DNA of 63,438 nt from assembly GCF_015356865.1 (NCBI RefSeq), contig NZ_JAAFZA010000032.1, forward strand, positions 1-63,438, given 5' to 3'. How positions within the stretch are numbered: position 1 is the stretch's first letter; every line of letters starts with the position of its first letter. Below the pieces are notes generated by a model. That model was not told where the DNA came from. It made no database searches and saw nothing but the letters and a program-made list of their open reading frames with translations. Source of the DNA: Catenulispora pinisilvae. GTDB taxonomy: Bacteria > Actinomycetota > Actinomycetes > Streptomycetales > Catenulisporaceae. This document shows, piece after piece, positions 8,500 to 17,024 of this stretch. Both the position numbers and the translations under genes were made by a program.

Positions 8500-9219
8500 G
8501 TGACTTCTGCGTTCAGCGATGCCTTCCTCCGTATGGCGGAGCCCCACGCTGCCTGGGGCATGCGCCAGATCGAGGAGTTCAACGAGTTCCTGCCGATCGG
8601 GCCGTGGACGGTGAACCTGGACGAGCGCCGGTACCGGCAGTCGGGACGGGAACTGCGGATCAGCGTGCTCGGCAGCTTCGACACTTCGGAGGGCTCCTGG
8701 CTTTGGGGCTGGGCCAACCCGGGCTTCGGCAAACTGCCGGTGGTGGCCGCGGCCGAGGCGCTGCGCGGGTTCGGGCAGCAGCACGGGGTGCCGGAGTTCG
8801 CCGAGGAACTGGTGGACCTGTCGGGCTTCGAAGACCCCCGCTACGCCGCGGAGATGCTGGCGTTCGGGGCGATGGGTGTACTGCGCGCCGACGGCTACAT
8901 CGGGGTGCAGGCCAACGAGACCGGGCGGCTGTACATGGTCCCGGACGACCCGCAGGTGCCGGTGGCCGTGCCGGATCCGATAGCGCTGCCCCGACTGCTG
9001 ATGCAGGGGGCGCAGTTCTTCAACCGGTCGGCGTTCGAGGTGGTCGCCGGCTACTTCCACCATTTCAACCTCCCGTGGCGGCGGGACGGCGACACGATCA
9101 CCGCCGAGCTGCCCGGCGGCACCAGCGCGTCGATCCAGTTCGACGACCAGGGCCGGGTCACCGCGGTGTCGATGGGCTCGATCACCAAGGAATCGCTGGG
9201 GAACCGCGCCGGCGGGTGA
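8500..9219 (+). CDS. DUF6882-like conserved protein
   Basis: A 239-aa cytoplasmic protein starting at GTG 8500. It has the pattern NLDERRYRQSGRELRISVLGSF ... GSWLWGWANPGF, seen in a widespread actinobacterial family annotated as DUF6882. No catalytic motif, signal peptide or membrane segment is visible. A second GDTITAELPGGTSASIQFDD segment forms the C-terminal beta-rich part. It stands alone between the WYL gene and the opposing hydrolase gene. Function unknown; the family assignment is from memory of the W-x-W pattern. Confidence 0.7.
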   Translation: MTSAFSDAFLRMAEPHAAWGMRQIEEFNEFLPIGPWTVNLDERRYRQSGRELRISVLGSFDTSEGSWLWGWANPGFGKLPVVAAAEALRGFGQQHGVPEFAEELVDLSGFEDPRYAAEMLAFGAMGVLRADGYIGVQANETGRLYMVPDDPQVPVAVPDPIALPRLLMQGAQFFNRSAFEVVAGYFHHFNLPWRRDGDTITAELPGGTSASIQFDDQGRVTAVSMGSITKESLGNRAGG

Positions 9220-9280
9220 GCGGCGCGGCACCGGCGCCCGGCCGGGTGGCCGGACGCCGAGTGCCTGTCGGTCGCTGCGG

Positions 9281-10108
9281 TCACGCGGCGACGGAGCCCG
9301 TGGCCGTGGCCGTACTCGTGCCTGTGCCTGTGCCTGGACCCGTACCCGGCGAGATCGCCGCGGCCGTACCGAGATGCCGGGCGAAGAACCGCACGGCGCT
9401 GTCGGCCTCGAACCGCGGCAGCTCCTTGTGCCGCCCCGCGTTCACGTGCAAGGTCTTCTCCCGCGAACCGAAGGCGTCGAACAACGCCAGCCCGGCCTCG
9501 CGCGGGATGTGCTCGTCGTCCCATTGCAGATCGAACTCGATCGGGATGGTGATCCGCTTCGCCGGTTCGGCCAGCGCGTCGGGCCAGTGCTGGCCGAGCA
9601 CGGCGGCCGTGATCCGGTCGTCGGCGGCGATCAGCGGGACGCCGGTCGCCGTGCCCATGTTCAGGCCCCAGTACCCGACCGGCCCGTCGGTACCGATCTC
9701 CGGCAGTTCCTGAAGCGCGTCCAGGGTCGCACGCCACTCCGGCACCGCCTGCTCGGCCAGATAGGCGTTGTAGCGCACGACGATCGGGCCTTCCGGCTCG
9801 CCGGCTTCGCGGGCCGCGTAGAGGGCGTCGATCTCGCGCTCGTCGTGCTCGGTGCGGGGCCGGTCGCCGTGCCCGGGGGCGTCGATGGCGACCGCGTGGA
9901 ACCCGCAGCCGAGCACCAGCCGGCGCGCGCGGCCCGCGCTGGCCGGGGCCTTCTTGTGGATGCCGCCGCCGTGGCCGATGAGGACCAGGGGTGCGCGGCC
10001 GGGACTGGATTGCGGGGACCACAGGACGCCGGGGACGTCGCCCACGGTGAATTCGCGTTCGCGGACGCCGTCCGCGCTGGTGTCGCCGATGAAGAAAAGA
10101 GAAGACAT
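9281..10108 (-). CDS. Alpha/beta hydrolase (dienelactone-hydrolase-like)
   Basis: A 275-aa alpha/beta hydrolase. The oxyanion-hole strand LVLIGHGGGIHKK, a central DAPGHGDRP and the nucleophile-elbow-like segment GYWGLNMGTATG are visible. The elbow carries Asn rather than Ser/Cys (G-L-N-M-G), so the nucleophile needs checking. A late DLQWDDEHIPREAG and a His near the C-terminus (HVNAGRHKELP) fit the acid and base positions. The C-terminus ends in a low-complexity GTGPGTGTGTSTATATG tail. It follows a short candidate leader peptide and hairpin on the same strand. Confidence 0.8.
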   Translation of the reverse strand: MSSLFFIGDTSADGVREREFTVGDVPGVLWSPQSSPGRAPLVLIGHGGGIHKKAPASAGRARRLVLGCGFHAVAIDAPGHGDRPRTEHDEREIDALYAAREAGEPEGPIVVRYNAYLAEQAVPEWRATLDALQELPEIGTDGPVGYWGLNMGTATGVPLIAADDRITAAVLGQHWPDALAEPAKRITIPIEFDLQWDDEHIPREAGLALFDAFGSREKTLHVNAGRHKELPRFEADSAVRFFARHLGTAAAISPGTGPGTGTGTSTATATGSVAA

Positions 10109-10121
10109 GGCAGTGGCCTTT

Positions 10122-10144
10122 CGGGAGCAATGACGGCGCTCCCG
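10122..10144 (-). promoter_or_regulatory. Hairpin between leader ORF and hydrolase
   Basis: CGGGAGC - 9 nt - GCTCCCG is a perfect 7-bp stem located between the stop of the 19-codon ORF (10152) and the hydrolase start (10108). It has no T-tract. Its position suits an attenuator or a start-sequestering structure; this is inference. Confidence 0.45.
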
Positions 10145-10151
10145 ACGACCC

Positions 10152-10211
10152 CTAAGTCGCCTGACCTGCCCGTGACAGCAGAGGGAGCACCCACGTCGAT
10201 ACCGCTTTCAT
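10152..10211 (-). CDS. Short leader peptide candidate (19 aa) upstream of hydrolase
   Basis: ATG at 10211 opens a 19-codon frame (MKAVSTWVLPLLSRAGQAT) that ends at TAG 10152. It is preceded by an unusually strong Shine-Dalgarno sequence, AAGGAGGTGAG, with 7-nt spacing from AAGGAGGT to the ATG. A hairpin and then the hydrolase start follow within 45 bp. A near-perfect ribosome-binding site in front of such a short frame, with a downstream hairpin, is the usual arrangement of a regulatory leader. The residues give no clear amino-acid-starvation signature. The peptide is not recognised from a named family. Confidence 0.5.
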   Translation of the reverse strand: MKAVSTWVLPLLSRAGQAT

Positions 10212-10292
10212 GGGTCTCACCTCCTTAGCGTCCGGTCACGGCGTCTGCACGCTAACGGCCCGCCGTGGCTTCGGGCAACAGGGTTTTTCCTT

Positions 10293-10748
10293 TCAGGCCC
10301 CGCACGCGGCCGCCAGCACCGCCATCCACTCGCGCGCGGCCCGCCGCGCCTCCGGGCTGAGTCCGGACTCCAGCTGCTCTTCCCGGCTGCGCACCGCGGG
10401 CCGCGCCTTCTGATACAGCTCGCGCCCCGCCTGCGTCGCGTGCACCTGATGTGCGCGCCGGTCGGTCGGATGCGGGGAGCGCTCGACCAGCCCGTGGGCC
10501 TCCAGTCCGGCGACCATCTCGGTGGCGGACTGCCGGGTGCTGCCGCACAGCCGGGCCACCTCGGCCACCGACAGACCCGGCGTGCCGTCCAGCATCATCA
10601 GGGTCGCGAACTGCGGCACGGTCAGCCCGAACTCGCCGAGTTCGTCCTCGATCGCGGCGCGCATGCCGAGCCAGACGTGGCGCACGGCGAAGCTGATGAC
10701 GACGTCATCGCCCCACTTGTCGGACGCGGATCCTTCAGCAGCGGACAT
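10293..10748 (-). CDS. MarR-family repressor of the adjacent efflux pump
   Basis: A 151-aa winged-helix protein of the MarR family: FGLTVPQFATLMMLDGTPGLSVAEVARLCG, recognition helix TRQSATEMVAGLEAHGLVERS, wing HPTDRRAHQVHATQAG. ATG 10748 is preferred over an upstream GTG (10769) that adds seven unconserved residues. It is divergent from a DHA2 efflux gene, with two palindromes in the shared promoter region, a classic drug-responsive repressor/pump arrangement. Confidence 0.93.
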   Translation of the reverse strand: MSAAEGSASDKWGDDVVISFAVRHVWLGMRAAIEDELGEFGLTVPQFATLMMLDGTPGLSVAEVARLCGSTRQSATEMVAGLEAHGLVERSPHPTDRRAHQVHATQAGRELYQKARPAVRSREEQLESGLSPEARRAAREWMAVLAAACGA

Positions 10749-10773
10749 TTCGGGATACTCCGGTCTCACAATT

Positions 10774-10822
10774 GACAGGTACCTGACGAGTTTGCCAGGC
10801 TGATAGCCGACAGGTACCTGTC
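10774..10822. promoter_or_regulatory. Twin palindromic operators for the MarR protein
   Basis: GACAGGTACCTGAC (10774-10787) and the perfect 14-bp palindrome GACAGGTACCTGTC (10809-10822) share the core ACAGGTACCTG. Their centres are 35 bp apart, within the 147-bp gap between the MarR and efflux starts. Two copies of one palindrome in a divergent promoter strongly suggest the repressor's binding sites. Confidence 0.75.
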
Positions 10823-10895
10823 GATTCTACGCGCAGCCGCGCTCGACCGCGCACTTCCGCCCGCACCATCAGCGATCCTGGGGGGTCGTTCCGCC

Positions 10896-12467
10896 ATGCC
10901 CACAAACAGCAGCCCACCGTCCGGCCGACGGCAGAGCCTGATCCTGACCGTCCTGATCTTCGCCCAGCTCCTGATCTGGATCGACGGCACCGTGCTGTCC
11001 ACCGCCTATGAGACCCTGGCCGACCCGGTCCGGGGCCTGGGCGCCACCCCCGACCAGCTCCAGTGGGCCACCGGCTCCTACACGCTGGTGCTGGCCACCG
11101 TCACCTTCACCGGCGGCGCGTTCGGCGACCGCTTCGGCCATCGCAACACCCTGCTGGCCGGCATGGCGCTGTTCGGCCTGGCCTCGGTCTTCGCCGCGTA
11201 CTCGCACAGCTCCGGCCAGCTCATCGCGGCCCGCGCCGTCATGGGCCTGGGCGCCGCGCTGCTGATCCCGGCGACCCTGGCGGTGATCAGCTTCACCTAT
11301 CCGCCGGAGCAGCGGCCGCAGGCCTTCGGAGTGCTGAGCAGCTTCGCGGGCGTCGGCATCGCCGCCGGCCCGGTGCTGGCCGGTCTGATGCTGGCGAACT
11401 TCTGGTGGGGTTCGGTGTTCCTGATCAACGTGCCGGTGGTGCTGGTCGGGCTGGTGGCGATCGCCCGCACGGTGCCGAACTTCCAGCCGCCGCAGAAGCG
11501 CGGGCTGGACTTCCCCGGCCTGGTGTTGTCCACGGCCGGGCTGGGGCTGCTGTCCTACGGCCTGATCCGCGCCGGACAGGACGGCACGGTCACCGAACCG
11601 CAGGTGTGGAGCACGGTCGCCGGCGGGTTGATCGTGACGGCCGCGTTCGTGGTCGTGGAGCTGCGGCGCCGGCACCCGAGCTTCGACCCCCGGCTGTTCC
11701 GGCTGCGGCAGTTCGCGGCCGGCAACGTCACGCTGACGCTGCTGTTCCTCGCGTTGAGCGCGAGCGGTTTCTACTTCGCGTTCTACCTCCAGGGCGCGCG
11801 CGGGTTCTCGGCTCTGCGCGCAAGCATGATCGGCATACCCGGCGCGCTCGGCGTCGTGGTCGGCGGGCCGCTGGCCGCCCGGCTGGCGCGGCGGACGTCG
11901 GTGCGGCGGGTCAGCGGAACCGCGCTGGTGGTCGCCACGATCACGCTGGCGCTCTTCTCCCGGGTCGGACTCGGCATGCCGATCCCCGTGTACATGATCC
12001 TGGCCATCGTCCAAGCCTCCGCGATCGGCATGACGATCGCCCCGCTGACCGGCGCGATCCTCGGCTCGCTGCCGCTCACCCAGGCGGGCGCGGGCAGCGC
12101 GGTGAACGCCACGATGCGGCAGACCGGCAGTGTCCTGGGCATCGCGTTGGGCGGCACCATCTTGTCGATCGGCTATCGGCACGCGATCAACGGCTCGGTC
12201 GCCGGGCTGCCCGCACCGCTGAAGCAGCAGGCTGAGACCTCGGCCGAGATGGCGCGGAATGTGGCCCGGCACAACGGGATCCCGGGTCTCGTGCACCAAG
12301 CGGACCTGGCGTTCGTGCACGCCATGCACACCGGGATGGTGTGGTCGGCGGCGGCTACCGGGATCGGCGCGCTGTTGGTGTTCGGCGGATTCGGGAAGGC
12401 CGGGAAGGGCAAAGCGCCGGAGGCCGCGGCCGAAGCGGCACCGGTTCGCCAATCAGCGGCGGCATAA
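10896..12467 (+). CDS. MFS drug efflux transporter, DHA2 (14-TM) type
   Basis: A 523-aa integral membrane protein of the EmrB/QacA group. The first helix carries WIDGTVLSTAYETL. Motif A appears as GDRFGHRNTLLAGMALFG, and the antiporter-type segment as LGAALLIPATLAVI. About 14 hydrophobic helices fit the length. The C-terminal tail is Ala/Glu/Lys-rich. It would export hydrophobic drugs using the proton gradient. It is divergently transcribed from the MarR gene, with twin operators in front. Confidence 0.93.
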   Translation: MPTNSSPPSGRRQSLILTVLIFAQLLIWIDGTVLSTAYETLADPVRGLGATPDQLQWATGSYTLVLATVTFTGGAFGDRFGHRNTLLAGMALFGLASVFAAYSHSSGQLIAARAVMGLGAALLIPATLAVISFTYPPEQRPQAFGVLSSFAGVGIAAGPVLAGLMLANFWWGSVFLINVPVVLVGLVAIARTVPNFQPPQKRGLDFPGLVLSTAGLGLLSYGLIRAGQDGTVTEPQVWSTVAGGLIVTAAFVVVELRRRHPSFDPRLFRLRQFAAGNVTLTLLFLALSASGFYFAFYLQGARGFSALRASMIGIPGALGVVVGGPLAARLARRTSVRRVSGTALVVATITLALFSRVGLGMPIPVYMILAIVQASAIGMTIAPLTGAILGSLPLTQAGAGSAVNATMRQTGSVLGIALGGTILSIGYRHAINGSVAGLPAPLKQQAETSAEMARNVARHNGIPGLVHQADLAFVHAMHTGMVWSAAATGIGALLVFGGFGKAGKGKAPEAAAEAAPVRQSAAA

Positions 12468-12695
12468 AAAGTTGGACGCGATCAGCTGAGAACGAGCATT
12501 CTGTGAGGGCACCTCCCGGTGCGCAGGCAGCGGATACTTCATCCTCCAACCAGGGTCAACCCGCAGCCGACTTTCGACCTCGGGAGTGCGCGCTCCGACT
12601 TCCCGACGGGTCGGCCGATATACCGGCCGGCCCCGTCATTGCCCTTTGCCCGAAGCCGGCGCCACTCCCGCGCAGTTCCACGGGGTGATTCACAG
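12468..12695. other. 228-bp non-coding region upstream of the Ro60 gene
   Basis: No convincing gene is present. The region contains small stems, such as GGG-TCAA-CCC near 12557 and CTCGGGAGTG/CGCTCCGA-type pairings near 12580. Bacterial Ro60 genes are often flanked by Y RNA genes, so this gap is the place to look for one. I cannot identify a Y RNA or a tRNA-like domain by eye. Confidence 0.3.
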
Positions 12696-14270
12696 ATGTC
12701 GAAGTTCAACAAGGTTCCGCCCGACACCACCGAGACTTTCCAGGGCGGCAAGGCGTACAAGAGCGACGCGAAGTCGGACCTGTTCCTGCTCGCCGTCACG
12801 AACATGGTCGGCGAGGACACGTTCTACGAGGCCGCCGACGTGCGCGACCGGCGCTATCGCGAGTTGGTGCACACCGTCGCGGTCGCCGACCCGGAGTGGA
12901 TGCTGCGCTTCGTCACTTGGCTCCGGGCCGAGGCGAACATGCGCAGCGCCGCCGTGGTCGCGGCGTGCGAGGCGGTGCGGGCACGGCTGGACGCCGGGGC
13001 GTCCGGGCACAGCCGGCAGCTGATCGCCGCGGCGTGTCAGCGTGCTGACGAGCCCGGCGAGGTGCTGGCGTACTGGACCGGCCGGTACGGCCGCGCGCTG
13101 CCCAAGCCGGTGAAGCGCGGGGTGGCCGACGCGGTGGCGCGCCTGTACAACGAGTACTCGTTCGCCAAGTACGACTCGGACGCCAAGGACTTCCGGTTCG
13201 GTGACGTCATCGACCTCGTGCACCCGGTCGCCGCGGCCGACAAGCCATGGCAGGGCGAGCTGTTCCGGCACGCGCTGGACCGCCGGCACAGCCGGGAGAA
13301 CCCGGTCCCGGAGATGCTGGTGAAGCTGACCAAGCGGGCCGAACTGCTGGCGATCCCGGTCCAGGGGCGGCGCGACGTGCTGCTCGCCGAGGGCGGGGCG
13401 GCTCGGCTGGCCGAGGCTGGGATGACCTGGGAGGCGCTGGCCGGCTGGTTGCAGGGGCCGATGGACAAGGCCGCCTGGGAGTCGGTCATCCCGTCGATGG
13501 GTCTGATGGCGCTGGCCCGGAACCTGCGGAACTTCGACCAGGCCGAGGTCCGCGACGCGGTGGCCTGGCAGGTCTGCGCGCGGTTCCTGGACCCCGAGCA
13601 GGTGGCCCGGTCCCGGATGCTGCCGTACCGGTGGCTGTCCGCGTACAAGGCGGCGCCGTCGCTGCGCTGGGGGCACGCGCTGGAGGGTGCGCTGGGCTCG
13701 GCGATCGGGGCCATCCCGGAACTGCCCGGACGCACGCTGGTCCTGGTGGACACCTCGGCGTCGATGACCCGCGGGGTGTCGGCGCGGTCGACCATCACGC
13801 ACCTGGACATCGGGGCCCTGATCGGGGTCGCGCTGGCGGACCGGGCCGCGGGCTCGGGACGCGGCGGGGACGTGGACCTGATCGGATTCGCCGACGGTTT
13901 GTTCACGCACAAGCTGCCCCCGGGCGGCAGCGTGCTGCGCGAGATCGAGCGGTTCGCCAAGCGCTACGGGGAGGTCGGGCACGGCACCCGGCTGGTGGAC
14001 GCCGTGGCGAACAGCTACGACGAGCACGACCGGGTGGTGATCGTCAGCGACATGCAGGCGTTCCCGTACTACTACAACGGCCAGAACAGGGGCGCGGACG
14101 CGTTCATCCCCGACACGGTGCCGGTCTTCGCGATCAACACCTCGGGATACGGACCGCACGCGCTGCCGCCCGGGAAACGGAACCGGTTCGAGGTCGGCGG
14201 GTTCTCGGACAAGGTGTTCAGCATGTTCGCGCTGCTCGCGGCCGGGGACCGGCCCGCTTGGCCGTTCTGA
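12696..14270 (+). CDS. Ro60-type TROVE domain RNA-binding protein
   Basis: A 524-aa ring-forming RNA-binding protein of the Ro60/Rsr family. The N-terminal two thirds is the helical TROVE repeat domain (FQGGKAYKSDAKSDLFLLAV, WMLRFVTWLRAEANMRSAAV). The C-terminal third is a von Willebrand A domain with an intact MIDAS (LVDTSASM: Asp352, Ser354, Ser356) and VVIVSDMQAF. Family members bind Y RNA and structured RNAs and work with nucleases in RNA quality control or stress survival. ATG 12696 begins the conserved MSKFNK segment. No RtcB or PNPase gene is adjacent here. Confidence 0.92.
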   Translation: MSKFNKVPPDTTETFQGGKAYKSDAKSDLFLLAVTNMVGEDTFYEAADVRDRRYRELVHTVAVADPEWMLRFVTWLRAEANMRSAAVVAACEAVRARLDAGASGHSRQLIAAACQRADEPGEVLAYWTGRYGRALPKPVKRGVADAVARLYNEYSFAKYDSDAKDFRFGDVIDLVHPVAAADKPWQGELFRHALDRRHSRENPVPEMLVKLTKRAELLAIPVQGRRDVLLAEGGAARLAEAGMTWEALAGWLQGPMDKAAWESVIPSMGLMALARNLRNFDQAEVRDAVAWQVCARFLDPEQVARSRMLPYRWLSAYKAAPSLRWGHALEGALGSAIGAIPELPGRTLVLVDTSASMTRGVSARSTITHLDIGALIGVALADRAAGSGRGGDVDLIGFADGLFTHKLPPGGSVLREIERFAKRYGEVGHGTRLVDAVANSYDEHDRVVIVSDMQAFPYYYNGQNRGADAFIPDTVPVFAINTSGYGPHALPPGKRNRFEVGGFSDKVFSMFALLAAGDRPAWPF

Positions 14271-14303
14271 GGGGCGGCATGAGGATCTGCGGGGCGGCGT
14301 AAG

Positions 14304-14344
14304 GAGCGGTGGCGCGATGGCTCTAGCCAGTCGCGCTACCGCTC
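14304..14344 (+). terminator. Hairpin after the Ro60 gene
   Basis: A 14-bp stem GAGCGGTGGCGCGA / TCGCGCTACCGCTC (one G-U pair) encloses a loop that itself can pair (TGGCT/AGCCA). It lies 33 bp after the Ro60 stop and just before the next gene. There is no T-tract, as is common for actinobacterial terminators. Confidence 0.6.
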
Positions 14345-14350
14345 AGTAAC

Positions 14351-15220
14351 ATGCGCCGTGTGATCGACGGCATAGACCTCACCACCCTCGCGGTCCCGTT
14401 CTACGTGCTGTTCCTGGTGCTGGAACTGCTCTCGCTCCGGTTCTTCCCGGACCCGGGCGAGCAGGGCTACGCCGTCAAGGACACCGTGACGTCGCTGACG
14501 ATGGGCATCGGCTCGATCGTCTGCAATCTGGGCTGGGCGCTGGTGACCGTGGCCGCGGTGGCCGGCGTGCACGCGGTGGCGCCGTGGCGGATCGGCGGTT
14601 CGCTGACGAGCTGGATCGTGCTCTTCGTGGCGTACGACTTCTTCTACTACTGGGAGCACCGGGCCAACCACCGCGTCCGGATCCTGTGGGCCTCGCACGT
14701 GGTGCACCACTCCAGCCGGCACTACAACCTGTCGACCGCGTTGCGGCAGACCTGGACCGGCGTCGGCAACACGGTGTTCCTGCTGCCGTTAGCCCTGGCC
14801 GGCTTCCCGTCGTACATGATCTTCGCGACCGCGTCGATGAACCTGCTGTACCAGTTCTGGATCCACACCGAGCGGATCGACAAGATGTGGCGCCCGGTGG
14901 AGTTCGTGCTGAACACGCCCTCGCACCACCGCGTGCACCACGGCTCCAACCAGGGCTATCTGGACAAGAACTACGGCGGCGTGTTCATCGTCTTCGACCG
15001 GCTGTTCCGGTCCTTCGAGCCGGAGGGCGAGCCGGTGCGGTACGGGCTGACGAAGAACATCGGCACGTTCAATCCGCTGCGGGTCGCAGTACACGAATAC
15101 GCGGCGATCGCCCGGGACGTGCGCGGGGCGGCCGGTTGGCGGGCTCGGTTCGGGTACGTGCTGCGCGGGCCGGGCTGGTCACCGGCCGCCGGCGCCGCTG
15201 GAGCCACGAACGTCGCCTAA
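14351..15220 (+). CDS. Sterol desaturase / fatty acid hydroxylase family protein
   Basis: A 289-aa membrane di-iron enzyme. Several hydrophobic helices precede the histidine clusters WEHRANH, HVVHHSSRHYN and HRVHHG, which ligate the two irons in this superfamily. Enzymes of this type hydroxylate or desaturate lipids, sterols or carotenoids. The ATG at 14351 opens directly into the first helix; a GTG at 14360 is an alternative. It is followed after 33 bp by a PhyH-type dioxygenase gene on the same strand, suggesting joint action on a lipid-like substrate. The substrate itself is unknown. Confidence 0.9.
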   Translation: MRRVIDGIDLTTLAVPFYVLFLVLELLSLRFFPDPGEQGYAVKDTVTSLTMGIGSIVCNLGWALVTVAAVAGVHAVAPWRIGGSLTSWIVLFVAYDFFYYWEHRANHRVRILWASHVVHHSSRHYNLSTALRQTWTGVGNTVFLLPLALAGFPSYMIFATASMNLLYQFWIHTERIDKMWRPVEFVLNTPSHHRVHHGSNQGYLDKNYGGVFIVFDRLFRSFEPEGEPVRYGLTKNIGTFNPLRVAVHEYAAIARDVRGAAGWRARFGYVLRGPGWSPAAGAAGATNVA

Positions 15221-15253
15221 AACCCTTCGGCGGTAGCGGAACCGGCACATAGT

Positions 15254-16018
15254 GTGGTCTGCGTGTTGAGCGACGAACAACTGAAGGAGTTCGGCGAGCG
15301 CGGCTTCCTGGTCGTGCCCGGTGTGGTGGCGGCGGAGTTCGTGGCCGGCGCGCATCGGCGGATCGACGAGCTGATCGCGGCCGAACCGCCGTCCGAAGGC
15401 CATGTGGGGCACCACTTCTACTTTCCGCAGGCCGCGGGCGAGCCCGCGTTGACCGCGCCGCTGACGGCCGCCGGGCCGGACGGCGTCAGCGGTGGCGTCA
15501 GCGCTTTCGCGTACGCCGAGGCGCTGGCCGACCCCGGGCTGCTGGAGGCACCGGAACAAGTGCAGGTCGCGCTGAACATCCCGCCGTTCGCGCACCAGCC
15601 GGGCCGCCCGCACATCGACGCCGCGATCAGCGAGCCGACGCCGGGCTTCCAGCCGAACAGCTTCACGCTGCTGGCCGGCGTGTTCGTCACCGACCAGCTG
15701 ACCGAGAACTCGGGGAACCTGTGGGTCTGGCCGGGCACGCACCGGACGCATGCGGAGTACTTCCGGGAGCGCGGCGTGGAGATGTACTGCGCGTACCCGG
15801 ACATCGAACTGCCGGAGCCGGAACAGGTGACCGCGCGCGCCGGCGATCTGCTGCTGGCGCACTATCTGCTCGGCCACAACATCGGCGGGAACTACGCCTC
15901 GGAGACGACGCGGCGGATGCTGTACTACCGGATCAGCGGTCGCGGGCACGGCAAGGAGCCCGCGCGTATTCTCACCGAGCCTTGGTATGAATACGGACCT
16001 GTTCGGGCCCTGATTTAG
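15254..16018 (+). CDS. Phytanoyl-CoA dioxygenase (PhyH) family protein
   Basis: A non-haem Fe(II)/2-oxoglutarate-dependent oxygenase of up to 254 aa. The iron-binding HxD motif is in GRPHIDAAI, and the distal histidine is probably in HYLLGHNIGGN. Asn/Arg residues in ENSGNLWVWPGTHRTH match the PhyH core. Start choice is uncertain: GTG 15254, GTG 15263 and TTG 15266 are all close, with the conserved part beginning at LSDEQLKEFGERGFLVVPG. It probably forms a two-gene unit with the hydroxylase before it. Substrate unknown. Confidence 0.87.
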   Translation: MVCVLSDEQLKEFGERGFLVVPGVVAAEFVAGAHRRIDELIAAEPPSEGHVGHHFYFPQAAGEPALTAPLTAAGPDGVSGGVSAFAYAEALADPGLLEAPEQVQVALNIPPFAHQPGRPHIDAAISEPTPGFQPNSFTLLAGVFVTDQLTENSGNLWVWPGTHRTHAEYFRERGVEMYCAYPDIELPEPEQVTARAGDLLLAHYLLGHNIGGNYASETTRRMLYYRISGRGHGKEPARILTEPWYEYGPVRALI

Positions 16019-16021
16019 TCA

Positions 16022-16885
16022 TCAGGTACCGGCCAGCAGCTCCACCACCGGCGCCAGCTTCTCCAGGAACATCCCGTTCACCGCGATGTAGGAGATGCCG
16101 AGTTCGTCGCGGCGGCGGCGCAGCTTGTCGGCCATCTCCTGGGTGGTGCCGGTGAGGATCGACGGGGCGCCGTTCCGGATCAGTTCCTCGGGGTCGATGC
16201 CCATCTCACGGCTCAGGAAGGCGGGCAGGTCGGTGCCGACCCCGGCGATGTTGTAGTTGAGTTCGAGGTCGTCGAAGCGCGTACCGGCGATCGTCCGCAG
16301 CTCGGCGACCTTCGCGGCGAGCCCGTCCTCGGTCGTGCCCGGTGGCAGGCCGAGGGTGATGATGTCGGCCTCGGCGGCGGCCAGCTGGAACATCTTGCGT
16401 CCGGCCGCCGCCACCAGGATCGGCGGATGCGGCCGCTGGGCCGGCTTGAGCGGGGAGTGGCCGTTGGCCGCGGCGGCCATCTCCTCCTTCACGATGTGCA
16501 GCGCATCAGAGAGCTGTTTCACCCGCTCGGCCGGAGTGCCGAACCGCCGTTCCCGGTGCACGACCTCAGCCTCCGCGTCCGGCCGGCCGGCCCCCAGCCC
16601 CAGATCGAGGCGGCCCCCGGAGAGCAGGTCCAGGGCCAGCGCGCGCCACACGATCTCCGAGGGCGGGTAGAACGGCGCGGGCAGCACGAAGGTGCCGACG
16701 CGCAGCGTCTCGGTGGCCGTCGCGGCGGCCGCGAGGGCGGTGAACGGCTCCAGGGTGTTCATCGTGTCCGGGGCGAGCAGCGTGCTGTAGCCCAGGTTCT
16801 CGGCCTGCCGGGCCAGCCCCTGCCAGGCCTGGGCGGTCGGGGCCAGCGCCGCCACGACGGCGAAGCGGAAGGTGCGGGGATGCAT
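16022..16885 (-). CDS. LLM-class F420-dependent oxidoreductase
   Basis: A 287-aa luciferase-like monooxygenase-fold protein. It begins FRFAVVAALAPTAQAWQGLA and shows LRVGTFVLPAPFYPPSEIV, LDLLSGGRLDLGLGAGRPDAE and HPPILVAAAGRKMFQLAA, the pattern of actinobacterial F420-dependent oxidoreductases of the TIGR03621 type. It converges on the PhyH gene, with three bases between the stops. The cofactor is inferred from the family. The substrate is unknown. Confidence 0.88.
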   Translation of the reverse strand: MHPRTFRFAVVAALAPTAQAWQGLARQAENLGYSTLLAPDTMNTLEPFTALAAAATATETLRVGTFVLPAPFYPPSEIVWRALALDLLSGGRLDLGLGAGRPDAEAEVVHRERRFGTPAERVKQLSDALHIVKEEMAAAANGHSPLKPAQRPHPPILVAAAGRKMFQLAAAEADIITLGLPPGTTEDGLAAKVAELRTIAGTRFDDLELNYNIAGVGTDLPAFLSREMGIDPEELIRNGAPSILTGTTQEMADKLRRRRDELGISYIAVNGMFLEKLAPVVELLAGT

Positions 16886-17024
16886 GGGTGCTCCCTGAGT
16901 TGGAAGGTCTGGTGCCTGTCTGCCTGTCTAAGCCGATCGTGCCCCCGCCGGGGACCGGCGTGCGTCCGGCCAGGGGAGGTCTCGCGCGTACTCTGCGGGG
17001 AGTACACGACGTATCGTCTCCAGG

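Noticed and set aside
10869-12452. 527-codon open frame on the minus strand
   Set aside because: Shadow of the DHA2 efflux gene. The composition is Arg/Gln/His-rich nonsense typical of antisense high-GC frames.
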